39,672 nt of DNA from JADGGM01 sp025449955 (GCA_036554285.1 DATBNO010000049.1:1-39672), one strand, 5' to 3'. Counted from the stretch's first letter, positions 8,455 to 19,144 are shown. Program-made: numbers and translations. Notes: generated from the letters alone by a model not told the origin.

Positions 8455-9671
8455 CCGCACGCCCCGCCGACTCCGATCATCGCGCCGCGGTGTTCGCGAC
8501 ATTTCTCGGTTGGACCCTCGACGCATTCGATTTCTTTCTCGTCGTGTTCGCGCTCACGGCGATCGCGGGCGAGTTCGGTCGCAGCGACAAAGCGATTGCG
8601 TTGTCGCTGACGCTCACGTTGGCCTTCCGTCCTGTCGGCGCATTCATCTTCGGGTTGATGGCCGACCGGTACGGGCGCCGCATCCCGCTCATGATCGACC
8701 TCGTGTTCTTCTCCGTGGTCGAAGTGCTCACCGGGCTCGCGCCTAACTTCACCACCTTCCTGATTCTGCGCGCGTTGTTCGGCATCGGGATGGGCGGCGA
8801 ATGGGGCGTCGGCGCGTCGTTGGCCATGGAGAAGGCGCCCACGCGGCTGCGCGGCGTGTTGTCCGGCCTCCTGCAGGAGGGATACGCCGTCGGCTACCTC
8901 CTCGCGGCCGTCTGCTTCTTCTTCGTGTTCCCGCGCTGGGGATGGCGTCCGATGTTCTTCATCGGCGGACTCCCGGCGCTGCTCGCGCTGTTCGTCCGTG
9001 TGCGCGTGAAAGAATCCGAAGTGTGGCAGCGCACCCGCCACGAGACCTGGTCGGGACTCGGCCGCGCCATCGTGTCCAACTGGAAGTTGTTCGCGTACCT
9101 CGTGGCGCTGATGTCGATGATGAACTTCGTCTCGCACGGCACGCAGGACATGTATCCGACGTTCCTCCAGCGCGACTGGCACATGTCGCCGCGAGCGCGC
9201 GCGTTAGTCACGGGTTTTTCGATGATCGGCGCGATCATCGGCGGGGTCGCATTCGGCATGTGGTCGGACCGTATCGGCAGGCGGCGCGCGATCGTGATTG
9301 CGCTCGTGATCGCGGTGTTCGTGATTCCGCTGTGGGCCTTCGCGCCGTCGGCGGCCCTGCTCTGGGTGGGCGCCTTCCTCATGCAGTTCATGGTGCAAGG
9401 CGCATGGGGCGTGATCCCGGCGCACATCACCGAGCTCGCCCCGGACTCGGTGCGCGGATTCCTTCCCGGGTTCGCCTACCAGTGCGGCGTGCTGGTGGCG
9501 AGCAGCGCCGCCTACATCGAGGCCGCGTTCGCGGCGCACGCGACCTACGCGCAGTCCATGGCGCTCACGGCCCTGCTCGTCTGTCTGTTAGGCGCGGTGG
9601 CCGCGGCGGCCGGTCACGAACGCCGTGGCATCGAGTTCGGTCGAACGGGCGCCGCGCCAATCAGTGGATGA
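8451..9671 (+). CDS. MFS transporter, metabolite:H+ symporter / lactate-pyruvate (JEN1-like) type
   Basis: A 406-residue, about 12-helix carrier. The first helix has GWTLDAFDFFLVVF, typical of the sialate/lactate metabolite:H+ symporter branch. The two MFS loop motifs are intact: GLMADRYGRR between helices 2 and 3, and GMWSDRIGRR in the second half. GGEWGVGASLAME is also typical of this branch. The GTG start at 8451 overlaps the preceding stop (GTGA). The 3' end overlaps the convergent PP-loop gene by 11 nt. A monocarboxylate or sugar-acid substrate is inferred from family resemblance only. Confidence 0.85.
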   Translation: MTARPADSDHRAAVFATFLGWTLDAFDFFLVVFALTAIAGEFGRSDKAIALSLTLTLAFRPVGAFIFGLMADRYGRRIPLMIDLVFFSVVEVLTGLAPNFTTFLILRALFGIGMGGEWGVGASLAMEKAPTRLRGVLSGLLQEGYAVGYLLAAVCFFFVFPRWGWRPMFFIGGLPALLALFVRVRVKESEVWQRTRHETWSGLGRAIVSNWKLFAYLVALMSMMNFVSHGTQDMYPTFLQRDWHMSPRARALVTGFSMIGAIIGGVAFGMWSDRIGRRRAIVIALVIAVFVIPLWAFAPSAALLWVGAFLMQFMVQGAWGVIPAHITELAPDSVRGFLPGFAYQCGVLVASSAAYIEAAFAAHATYAQSMALTALLVCLLGAVAAAAGHERRGIEFGRTGAAPISG

Positions 9672-10887
9672 TGCCGCGCATTGCGGCGTGGCGGAGCGGC
9701 TTGGCCAACCGCCAGACCACCGGAATCTTCTCCACCGTGCGGGCTGCGGTCAGGAAGACGTCGCGGCGCTTGGTGAGTCGATAGCTCGCATCGAGCGCGG
9801 CCACGATGTCCGGCCGCCCGCGGCCCACGGCTAACGCACGGTTGGACCGGTTGAACCCCTTCGTCACCCAATTGTAGCAGTACATGCGCGCCACGCGGTC
9901 CAGGTCGAGCGTTCGCGTGGGGAACGTCGTGCAGCGCTCGAGCGCTCCGACGATCTCGAGCGTCGTCAGGGTGCGGTAGCACTTCTCGCACGCCCCGCAA
10001 TTCACGTCCGAGAGCGAGCGCCAGCACACGTGCAGGTGGCGCATCGCGAGATCCGACTCGGCGATGGCGCACACTTTGTCCACGCGGTTGTAGGTGCCGC
10101 CGTCGTGCACCAAACGACAGCGCTGCGTCGAGAAGAGCGGATCGCTCACCGGGTGCGACCCCCATCCCGCGCTCGAGTACGGATACTCGCGCGCCGATGC
10201 CAGCGCGACGGCGCGGAACCGGGGCTCGAGCGCCAGCGCGACGGCCGCCAACGCGGGGCCGTGTCCCAGGCGCGCCCACTCGAGGTCGCGGAACTTCGTT
10301 AGGCGAACGTTCGTGCGGATGGCGATGAGCGTCTTGCCCATTTCGTCCGCCACGCGCTCGAGGCTCGCGCGCAGGCGGCCGAACGCCGCGCCATCCGTGA
10401 GCGGCACGTCGAACCCGTGAACGATCATCAAGTCGTCGATCACGCCGTACGGATTGCGTGCGCGCTCGCCCTCGCGCCGGAGCAGCGTGAAGAACGAGTC
10501 GACGCCGCCGGAGAAGAACGCGCCGAAGCGGCCCGTTGGCTCGTGCGCGCGCGGCGGACCAACCACCGACGCGACGGTGATCGGCACGGGCCGCATCGGC
10601 GGGAACCACGCGGTCCACAATCGCGCCACGTCGGACATACCGTCGAGCAACGCGGCGTCCACGGGCGCGTCCACGTGCAAAGGCTCGCCGCGCTGCATCG
10701 CCAGCGGCATCACGCACGCCAACCAGGGATTACCGTTAGGCGAGAGCGAATCCGCGTACGCGTCGGGGACCTCGATCCAATACGATTCGCCCGGCACCGC
10801 CGGGTCGTCGTACGCGACGCGTGCCTCGAGGCGCGCGTACCCGGTGGTGTCGGGCGACGGCGAGACGCCGACCGCGGTTACACGCAC
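9661..10887 (-). CDS. PP-loop ATP-pyrophosphatase family protein with a QueC-like Cys cluster
   Basis: A 408-residue protein with a GTG start. The ATP-binding PP-loop SGGVDS is at residues 126-131. A cluster Cys288, Cys297, Cys300, Cys303 (DVNCGACEKCYRT) resembles the zinc site of QueC-type enzymes. PP-loop enzymes adenylate a carboxyl or carbonyl group before amination, thiolation or amide formation. The 120 residues before the loop are not typical of QueC, and no queuosine or deazaguanine gene is nearby, so the substrate is open. The gene lies 16 nt after the prolyl oligopeptidase gene on the same strand and is probably co-transcribed with it. Confidence 0.75.
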   Translation of the reverse strand: MRVTAVGVSPSPDTTGYARLEARVAYDDPAVPGESYWIEVPDAYADSLSPNGNPWLACVMPLAMQRGEPLHVDAPVDAALLDGMSDVARLWTAWFPPMRPVPITVASVVGPPRAHEPTGRFGAFFSGGVDSFFTLLRREGERARNPYGVIDDLMIVHGFDVPLTDGAAFGRLRASLERVADEMGKTLIAIRTNVRLTKFRDLEWARLGHGPALAAVALALEPRFRAVALASAREYPYSSAGWGSHPVSDPLFSTQRCRLVHDGGTYNRVDKVCAIAESDLAMRHLHVCWRSLSDVNCGACEKCYRTLTTLEIVGALERCTTFPTRTLDLDRVARMYCYNWVTKGFNRSNRALAVGRGRPDIVAALDASYRLTKRRDVFLTAARTVEKIPVVWRLAKPLRHAAMRGIIH

Positions 10888-10903
10888 GCGGTCGGCGCCG
10901 CCT

Positions 10904-13096
<2,193 letters not shown>

Positions 13097-13201
13097 CCGG
13101 ACTCTCCCTTGGAGTGACGCGGCGCGCGCGCGGCGCGCCGACCGACTTGGAACGTCAGGAAAGTAGATGCCGGCTACAGCCAGTGCAAACGCGAGGCGAG
13201 T

Positions 13202-15979
13202 CTAGCGCGACACTTGGGGGGCTGGCGAGTCGGTCGGGAGGAGCGCTGCCGGGGCGCGCGTGCCGTGCCCGTCGAACAGCGCATCGATCTGGCCGACAGA
13301 CACCGGGCGCGCGAACAGATATCCCTGTCCCATCTCGCAGCCCAGCTCGCGCAAGCCGTGCCATTGCTGCTTGAGCTCGATGCCTTCGGCGATCGTCTGC
13401 AGCTGCAGCGTGTCGCCTAACGCAATGATCGCGCGCACCAGGGCAGGCTCGGCGCCGGTGGCGCCGATGTCGTCGACGAATGCCTTGTCGATCTTGAGGA
13501 TGTCGATGGGGAACCGCTGCAGGTAGCCGAGCGACGAGTAGCCGGTGCCGAAGTCGTCGATTGCCAGGCGCACGCCGACGGCTTTGAGCGCGCGCAGCCG
13601 CTCGAGAATCGTCTCGTTCTGCTGCATCAACACGCTCTCGGTGATCTCGAGCACCAGATTGTGCGGATCGAGCCCGCTGTCGGCCAGCGCGGCGCGCACG
13701 TCGGCCACCACGCCGTCGTACTGGAGCTGGTAACCCGACACGTTCACGGTGAGCGTGAGCGGCGGCCCGGCGGTGCGCTTGGCCTGCCATACCTGCGCCT
13801 GGCGGCACGCCTCGCGCAGCACCCACCTGCCTAACGGAACGATGAGGCCCGTCTCCTCGGCGAGCGGGATGAACTGGGCCGGCGTCAGCGTCCCGCGCTC
13901 GGGATGCGTCCACCGCACCAGCGCCTCGATGCCCTTCACTTCCCCCGTCTGCAGCTGAACGATGGGCTGGTACAGCAGCACGAATTGGTCGGCGCGGTCG
14001 AGCGCGTGGCGCAGCTCGGCCTCGAGGTCGAGCCGCTCGAGCGCCCGGATGTGCATGCCCGGCTCGAACCGCTCCCACCGCGCCTTGCCGCGGCTCTTGG
14101 CCACGTACATGGCCATGTCCGCGTTGCGGAGCAGGTCCGACGCGCTGCCTTCGTCCTTTGCCGTCGCGATCCCGATGCTCGCGGTCATGAACACTTCCTT
14201 GCCCTCGATGAGGATCGGGTGCCGGACGCTCGCCGCCACCCGCTCCGCCACCTCGGTGGCCGCCTGGTCGTCGGTCGCATCCTCGATGAGCAGCGCGAAC
14301 TCGTCGCCGCCTAACCGGGAGACCGTGTCCGACGTGCGCACGCAGGTCTGCAGACGCGACGCGACCACCGCCAGCAGGCGGTCGCCCGCGGCGTGGCCCA
14401 AGCTGTCGTTGATGGTCTTGAATCCGTCCAGATCCACGAACAACACCGCCAGCATCTGATCGTGCCGCCGGACGAGCGCCAGCGCGTGGCTCACGCGATC
14501 CAGGAAGAGCACGCGGTTGGCGAGATTCGTGAGCGGGTCGTGGAACGCCTGGTGGGTGAGCTGCTTCTCGAGCGCCTTGCGCTCGCTGATGTCGCGCGTG
14601 TTGAGCACGATGCCGCCCACCGTCGGCTCGGACAGGAGGTTCGTCCCCACCGTCTCGACGCTCAGCAGACGGCCATCGCGATGCCTGACTTTCCATTCGG
14701 CCGGCGCCGTGACACCCGGATTCGCGGCCGCGGACACGATGAGGCTCACCGCATCGCGCATGCTGTCGTGGTGCAGGAATTCCGTCACCTTGCGCCCGAG
14801 CAGCTCCTCGGGCGGATAGCCGAAAATGCGCGTCACCGACGGACTGAGGAACCGGATCACGGCGTCGACGTCGACGATCGCGATCACGTCCGTCGAGTGT
14901 TGCACCAGCGCGCGGAACCGCGCTTCGTTTTCCCGGGCCGCCCGCTCGCCCACCAACCGCGCGTTCTCGCCCACGGCGGCCAGCTGCCTAACCACCAGGA
15001 ACGCCGTGGTCAGCATCGCGCCGATCGACAGCACGCTCAATGGCGCGGGCCACGCGCGCGCTGCCACCACGAGAATGAGACCGAACAGGAAGGCGCCCGC
15101 CACATAGGGGAGCGGACTGAATGGCTGCACCGCTGGCACCGGCGCTTCGACCGGCGCGTCGGTCGCCGGCCACGAGAACCGCGACAGCGACGCGATGAGA
15201 ATGCAATACGCGCCCAGATACACCACGTCGGTCGACGTGAGGCCGAACCACCCGACGTTCAGGAACTCGAGGTCGTTCGCGAGGTCGGATACCGCGTACG
15301 CCGCCACCCCGACGACGAACCACCCGCGCGCGCCGCCGCGGCTGTCCGCCGGCCGGCGCATGAGGAACGTCGTGAGACCCGTCAGCAGCAGGATGTCGCC
15401 TAACGGATAGGCGAGGGCGATGGCGCTCGCGAGCGCGCCCAGGTGGTTCGCCTCGGTCGTCGGCCGGACGACGAAGAACCAGATCGCGGTGCCGCCGCCC
15501 ACCAACACCGCCGCCGCATCGAGCAGGAACTTGCGGTTCTCGTGCTCGCTCCGCCGCGTGAGCGGAAACGAGAGCAGGCCGACGAGCAGGAGCAGATAAA
15601 ACGGGTAGTAAAAGACGTTGATCCAGCTGACCCCTGGATCGCCGTCCATGATCATCCCGACGTAGAACGAGACGATGTTCCCGGCGAGAACGCAGACAAA
15701 TGCGTAGGTGATGACGCGCAGCGCGCGTTGCGTGCGCGGGCTGCCCGCGTGCCGCCTCGACGCGCGCCAGGCGAGGAGCGCGGTCGCCGCGTTGAGCGGA
15801 AGGAAGACCAGCCGAGCTATGACGTGGGTGGCAAAGTCGTCGCGTGGTCCCGACGCGCGCCAAATGACGTACAGCAGGCAGTACGCGACGGCCAGCACGG
15901 GGAGCGCAGTCCCCCAATCCTGCCACCACGAAGGTGCCCGCCGGGCGCGTACGCCCCCCGACAGACGGTGCGATTCCAT
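13202..15979 (-). CDS. Membrane PAS-GGDEF-EAL protein (c-di-GMP synthase/phosphodiesterase)
   Basis: A 925-residue protein. Residues 1-335 hold about nine or ten hydrophobic helices (a MASE-like sensor). A PAS domain spans about 350-465, a GGDEF domain about 470-640 and an EAL domain about 650-910. GGDEF (557-561) is intact, with an RxxD product-inhibition site (Arg548-Asp551) five residues before it. EAL (685-687), EITES and DDFGTGYSS are also intact, so both c-di-GMP synthesis and hydrolysis are possible. The gene follows the gas-vesicle/kinase operon on the same strand after 133 nt that contain two hairpins. No clear ribosome site precedes the ATG. Confidence 0.92.
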   Translation of the reverse strand: MESHRLSGGVRARRAPSWWQDWGTALPVLAVAYCLLYVIWRASGPRDDFATHVIARLVFLPLNAATALLAWRASRRHAGSPRTQRALRVITYAFVCVLAGNIVSFYVGMIMDGDPGVSWINVFYYPFYLLLLVGLLSFPLTRRSEHENRKFLLDAAAVLVGGGTAIWFFVVRPTTEANHLGALASAIALAYPLGDILLLTGLTTFLMRRPADSRGGARGWFVVGVAAYAVSDLANDLEFLNVGWFGLTSTDVVYLGAYCILIASLSRFSWPATDAPVEAPVPAVQPFSPLPYVAGAFLFGLILVVAARAWPAPLSVLSIGAMLTTAFLVVRQLAAVGENARLVGERAARENEARFRALVQHSTDVIAIVDVDAVIRFLSPSVTRIFGYPPEELLGRKVTEFLHHDSMRDAVSLIVSAAANPGVTAPAEWKVRHRDGRLLSVETVGTNLLSEPTVGGIVLNTRDISERKALEKQLTHQAFHDPLTNLANRVLFLDRVSHALALVRRHDQMLAVLFVDLDGFKTINDSLGHAAGDRLLAVVASRLQTCVRTSDTVSRLGGDEFALLIEDATDDQAATEVAERVAASVRHPILIEGKEVFMTASIGIATAKDEGSASDLLRNADMAMYVAKSRGKARWERFEPGMHIRALERLDLEAELRHALDRADQFVLLYQPIVQLQTGEVKGIEALVRWTHPERGTLTPAQFIPLAEETGLIVPLGRWVLREACRQAQVWQAKRTAGPPLTLTVNVSGYQLQYDGVVADVRAALADSGLDPHNLVLEITESVLMQQNETILERLRALKAVGVRLAIDDFGTGYSSLGYLQRFPIDILKIDKAFVDDIGATGAEPALVRAIIALGDTLQLQTIAEGIELKQQWHGLRELGCEMGQGYLFARPVSVGQIDALFDGHGTRAPAALLPTDSPAPQVSR

Positions 15980-15989
15980 GAGCAGAAGA

Positions 15990-16029
15990 CGCGGGGCTCG
16001 GCGCCACGTTTCATGACACCAGCCCCGCG
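15990..16029 (-). promoter_or_regulatory. Leader hairpin just upstream of the GGDEF-EAL start codon
   Basis: Nine-base perfect arms, CGCGGGGCT and AGCCCCGCG, enclose a 22-nt loop and end 10 nt before the ATG of the GGDEF-EAL gene. A hairpin there could affect translation initiation or act as a terminator for the upstream kinase operon. No GEMM-type c-di-GMP riboswitch core was recognised. Confidence 0.3.
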
Positions 16030-16058
16030 GGTTTTCGCTCTCGGAAAGGCCATCGTTT

Positions 16059-16080
16059 GCCGCGCCGAAAAGGCGTCGGC
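16059..16080 (-). terminator. Hairpin in the gap after the histidine kinase gene
   Basis: An eight-pair stem with one bulged base (GCCGCGCC against GGCG-T-CGGC) and a five-base loop lies 33 nt downstream of the kinase stop codon on the minus strand. No T-tract follows. It could be a weak terminator or an RNA processing element between the kinase and GGDEF-EAL genes. Confidence 0.3.
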
Positions 16081-16112
16081 GCTATCGGTCCAGGCCCGAT
16101 TCGAACGAGCGA

Positions 16113-18377
16113 TCAGCCGGCGGCCGGCATGGCCGGCATGGCCGGCTCCGCGGCCTCTTCACGCCGGCGCTCGCGGCTCAACGGGAAGACCAACGTGAAG
16201 GTCGTTCCGGCTCCGTAGGTGCTCGTCACCGAGGCGCGTCCGCCTAAACGGTCGAGCAGCTTGCGGACGATGCTCAGACCGAGACCGGTGCCGCCCACCT
16301 CGCGGGTCATCGACTGATCAACCTGGCGGAAATCCTCCCAGATCATCTCCAGATCGGTGCCCTTGATCCCGATGCCGGTGTCGGTGACATCCACGCGTAG
16401 CTCGTCGCCGTGCTCGATGCGCACCGTGACGGTGATGCCGCCGCGGGGCGTGAACTTGATCGCGTTGGAGATCAAGTTGAGCAGGATCTGCTTGAACTTC
16501 TGGCGGTCGGTTTCGATTTCCCGGCAGTCGTCGGCCACGCTCGCGGCCCACGTTAGGCCGCGCTTCTGCACCATCGGTTCCACCTGCTGGTGGACCTCGG
16601 CGATGATGTGGCGCGGATCCACACGCTCGTAGGTGACCGGCATCTTGCCGGCCTCGATGCGCGCCAGGTCGAGCAGGTCGTTGATCAGCGTCAGGAGGTC
16701 CTGCGCCGCCGCGCGAATGCGCCGGACGGCGTCGCGCTGCCGGTCGTTGAGCGGCCCGTGGATCTGGTCGATGGTGAGCGACGCGTGGCCCATGATCGCA
16801 TTGATCGGCGTGCGCAGCTCGTGCGACATGCTGGCCAGAAAATCCGACTTGAGCTTGTTCGCTTTTTCGACTTCCTGCGACTGCCACTTGAGGCGCTCGT
16901 TCTGGGCCTCGAGGTCTTTGGTCGCCGCCCTCACGCGCGCCTCGAGCTCGTCGGAGAACGCCTTGAGCTCGCGGTAGAGCCGCTCGTTCTCGACCTGCTT
17001 GGTGAGGTCGTGCAGCACCGAGACGATGGCGACCGCTTCGCCGCGGTCGTTGTTGATCTTGCCCGAGACGACTTCCACCGGCAGCAGGGCGCCGTCCTCG
17101 GGCCGCACGAGCATCATGCGCTCGTGGCGCGCGCGCTCCGGCGACAGCGCGAATTCTCCGACGAAGGCCGAGAATTTCGTGTCGTTGCCTAACGCAGCCT
17201 GCTTGACCCGGTAGTCGTAGGTGTCGGTGGTGCCGCCGACATCGAACAACTGCTCGGCTTTCTCGTTCATGAGCAGGATCTTGGCGCGGTCGTCGGTCAC
17301 CAGAATCGGATCGGCGACGTTGGCCAGGATCAGGTTCAGCCGGTCGCGCTCCTTGGTGGCCTGCATCTCGGCTTGGCGGCCGCGTTTCACCTGGTGCTCG
17401 AGCTCATCGGCGGCGCGCCGCAGGTCGGTCACGTCGCGGAGCACGGAAAGCACGGCGCCGTTTTCGCCGCCCCCGCCTAACCGATGGGAGAGCAGCTCGA
17501 ACAGCAGCTCGACCCCCTCGAGCGGATCGACGAGCGTGAGCTCACGCGGCGCCGTGCGCATGCCGCCCGTCATCACCGCCCGCGCGAGGCCGGAAGTAAA
17601 GAGCAGGTTGTTCAACTCGAGCGCGCGGCGGCGTCCCGGCGAGTCGGAGTCGCGCGCCGCCAGCAGATGTTCGGCGCGCTCGTTCTGCACCAGGATGTTG
17701 TTGGCCGCGTCCGTGATCACGACGGGATCCGGGAGCGCGTTGAGCATGAGCGTGAGGCGTCCCGACACTTGCCGCAGGTGATCGTTCTCGCGGCGCGACG
17801 CGCCGATGGCTGCGAGGCGGCTCAGCACCGGCCCGCTGAGCGCCGCCAATCGCACCAACCGACTCACCGCCTCCTCGCGCAGATTCGCCGCAGCGAGCAC
17901 GACCAACCCGGCCGGAGACTGTCCCGGCCGAGTGGTGGTGGCGATAATGTCGGCGCCGTTGGAGCGGAGAACTTCGGTGGCGTGCCGCGGCTGAATCGGC
18001 ACCGGTGCGCCGCGCACGTAGGTCTGCGGCAGCGGCAGCGCGAGCCAGTCGGCCAGGGGCAGGCGGTTAGGCGGAGTGTCATCGCGGCGCGAGCGCGCCG
18101 GCCGCATCGCCAGCGCGGCGACCACCCACGGCTGCGAGAGGTCGCTCAACGGCAACGGTCCGAGCTCATCCTCGGTACCGCCCAATTGACTAACCGAATT
18201 GAGCGTCTCCGCGACCGGGTCGATGAACAACAGGAACCCGCGCGGGCTCGAGGCCAGGCGCGCCAGCTCCGTCAGCGCGAACATAGCAGCTGCGGGAAAG
18301 TCTGGCGCTTCTACCAGCGTCGGCAGATAGTCGGGCGGGTCCGCGAGGGGCCAGTCCGACGAGCCAGATGGGATCAT
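16113..18377 (-). CDS. PAS-containing hybrid-lacking sensor histidine kinase in the gas-vesicle operon
   Basis: A 754-residue, apparently soluble kinase. The ATG at 18377 lies 4 nt after the gvpA stop; codons further upstream only read gvpA out of frame. Order: a GAF-like region (about 20-195), PAS 1 (about 205-320, LPDPVVITDAANNILVQN), PAS 2 (about 345-460, VADPILVTDDRAKILLMN), a coiled coil (about 462-508), HisKA with phospho-acceptor His519 in SMSHELRTPINAI, and HATPase with Asn638, DTGIGI (666-671) and GTGLGLS (696-702). All catalytic boxes are intact. There is no transmembrane helix and no receiver domain, and no response regulator lies in the window, so the partner is unknown. Coupling to gvpA suggests a role in controlling gas vesicles or reading a signal shared with them (inference). 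Confidence 0.92.
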   Translation of the reverse strand: MIPSGSSDWPLADPPDYLPTLVEAPDFPAAAMFALTELARLASSPRGFLLFIDPVAETLNSVSQLGGTEDELGPLPLSDLSQPWVVAALAMRPARSRRDDTPPNRLPLADWLALPLPQTYVRGAPVPIQPRHATEVLRSNGADIIATTTRPGQSPAGLVVLAAANLREEAVSRLVRLAALSGPVLSRLAAIGASRRENDHLRQVSGRLTLMLNALPDPVVITDAANNILVQNERAEHLLAARDSDSPGRRRALELNNLLFTSGLARAVMTGGMRTAPRELTLVDPLEGVELLFELLSHRLGGGGENGAVLSVLRDVTDLRRAADELEHQVKRGRQAEMQATKERDRLNLILANVADPILVTDDRAKILLMNEKAEQLFDVGGTTDTYDYRVKQAALGNDTKFSAFVGEFALSPERARHERMMLVRPEDGALLPVEVVSGKINNDRGEAVAIVSVLHDLTKQVENERLYRELKAFSDELEARVRAATKDLEAQNERLKWQSQEVEKANKLKSDFLASMSHELRTPINAIMGHASLTIDQIHGPLNDRQRDAVRRIRAAAQDLLTLINDLLDLARIEAGKMPVTYERVDPRHIIAEVHQQVEPMVQKRGLTWAASVADDCREIETDRQKFKQILLNLISNAIKFTPRGGITVTVRIEHGDELRVDVTDTGIGIKGTDLEMIWEDFRQVDQSMTREVGGTGLGLSIVRKLLDRLGGRASVTSTYGAGTTFTLVFPLSRERRREEAAEPAMPAMPAAG

Positions 18378-18381
18378 GTCC

Positions 18382-18702
18382 TCACACGATGCGGTCCGGC
18401 GCGTTGAGCTGTTCGAGGCGCAGGCGGAGCTCGTGGTTTTCACGTTGCACGCGCTCGAGCTCCGTATCGACGAGCGACCCGGCCAACTCGCGCGGGCGCG
18501 AGCCGGAAGACGTGAGGCCCACCGCTTCCGAGTACTTGAGGTACGTGTCGATGGACGCGACGACAATGCGCGCTTCGACGGTCACGAGATCGATGCCGAC
18601 CAGCGAGACCCGGACCCAGGCATCGATGACGATGCCTTTGTCGAGCACGCGGTCGAGAACGTCGATGAGGGAACTGCCACCGGGCGAACGCTCGACAGCC
18701 AT
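18382..18702 (-). CDS. gvpA: Gas vesicle shell protein GvpA with a charged C-terminal tail
   Basis: A 106-residue protein. Residues 10-63 are near-canonical GvpA: the first helix SLIDVLDRVLDKG, the strand pair IVIDAWVRVSLVGIDLVTVE, and the second helix ARIVVASIDTYLKYSEAVGL. GvpA polymerises into the hydrophobic ribs of the gas-filled vesicle. Residues 64-106 extend past the usual end with a Glu/Arg-rich heptad-like helix (ELERVQRENHELRLRLEQL). The gene is next to last in the operon, 7 nt after gvpJ and 4 nt before the kinase. GGAG lies about 10 nt before the ATG. A GvpJ-type minor protein is the alternative, but the DAWVRVSLVG core favours GvpA. Confidence 0.93.
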   Translation of the reverse strand: MAVERSPGGSSLIDVLDRVLDKGIVIDAWVRVSLVGIDLVTVEARIVVASIDTYLKYSEAVGLTSSGSRPRELAGSLVDTELERVQRENHELRLRLEQLNAPDRIV

Positions 18703-18709
18703 GGCTAGC

Positions 18710-19078
18710 TCACTCCGTAGATGAAGGTTCGGCGCCCGCGCGCGGCGGGTGCGGGTTGGCGGAGGGAGGCTGCGCCGGCGCAGCCAGCGTCTCCAGCCGG
18801 CGCTCGATGCGCGCCAGACGGCTCTCGAGGGAATCGCCCCCGGTCGCGTACGGCGACGTCACGACTCCCGTTAGGCGTGGATCGTATCGCCACCAATTCA
18901 GGCCGATCTGCTCGGCTTTGTCGATGGAACACACCAGGAGCCGGATCTGGATGGTCAACAGCTCCACGTTCGCCAGGTTGATCTTGATGTCGCCGGCGAT
19001 CACGAGGCCCTTGTCGAGGACGCGGTCCAGGACCTCGACCAGGCCATGACTTTTCGTCGGTGCGATATGCTCGGGCAC
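18710..19078 (-). CDS. gvpJ: Gas vesicle protein GvpJ
   Basis: A 122-residue GvpA-superfamily protein with a GTG start. The core GLVEVLDRVLDKGLVIAGDI, then VELLTIQIRLLVCSIDKAEQIGL, and the Trp-Trp after it match GvpJ, whose Bacillus megaterium form also ends this region in a WW motif. A Pro/Ala-rich tail with a short coiled coil (LESRLARIERRLETL) follows. GvpJ is a minor protein needed early in vesicle nucleation and shape. The gene is preceded by a 66-nt gap after gvpK, the only sizeable gap in the operon, and followed by gvpA after 7 nt. Confidence 0.9.
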   Translation of the reverse strand: MPEHIAPTKSHGLVEVLDRVLDKGLVIAGDIKINLANVELLTIQIRLLVCSIDKAEQIGLNWWRYDPRLTGVVTSPYATGGDSLESRLARIERRLETLAAPAQPPSANPHPPRAGAEPSSTE

Positions 19079-19108
19079 TCCGCTGTGCTCCAGTGTCGGT
19101 GTCCGTTA

Positions 19109-19118
19109 GGCACGTGCC
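19109..19118. promoter_or_regulatory. Palindrome GGCACGTGCC in the gvpK-gvpJ gap
   Basis: A perfect 10-bp palindrome sits in the 66-nt gap before gvpJ, overlapping a GTTAGGC word (19105-19111). The position would suit an operator for an internal gvpJ-gvpA-kinase transcript. No convincing -35/-10 pair was seen, so regulation here is conjecture. Confidence 0.25.
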
Positions 19119-19144
19119 GTGGTCGCTCGCCCTGCCGCGCTGCA

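Noticed and set aside
16094..16110. A tRNA T-arm-like element on the minus strand (GCTCG-TTCGAAT-CGGGC)
   Set aside because: The arm and loop are well formed, but upstream sequence is the coding end of the kinase gene and no D-arm, anticodon arm or acceptor stem can be built. No integrase or element boundary is visible either.
15980..16112. c-di-GMP riboswitch before the GGDEF-EAL gene
   Set aside because: Hairpins are present, but the conserved GEMM core and tetraloop-receptor arrangement were not found.
16122..16146. Direct repeat of a GGCCGGCAT-type unit
   Set aside because: It encodes the Ala-Met-Pro repeats at the C-terminus of the histidine kinase; three short copies are low-complexity coding sequence, not a mobile or CRISPR repeat.
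18378..18566. A longer histidine kinase starting at 18566
   Set aside because: The extra 63 residues are an out-of-frame reading of gvpA (Ser/Arg/Thr-rich); the ATG at 18377, 4 nt after the gvpA stop, is the better start.
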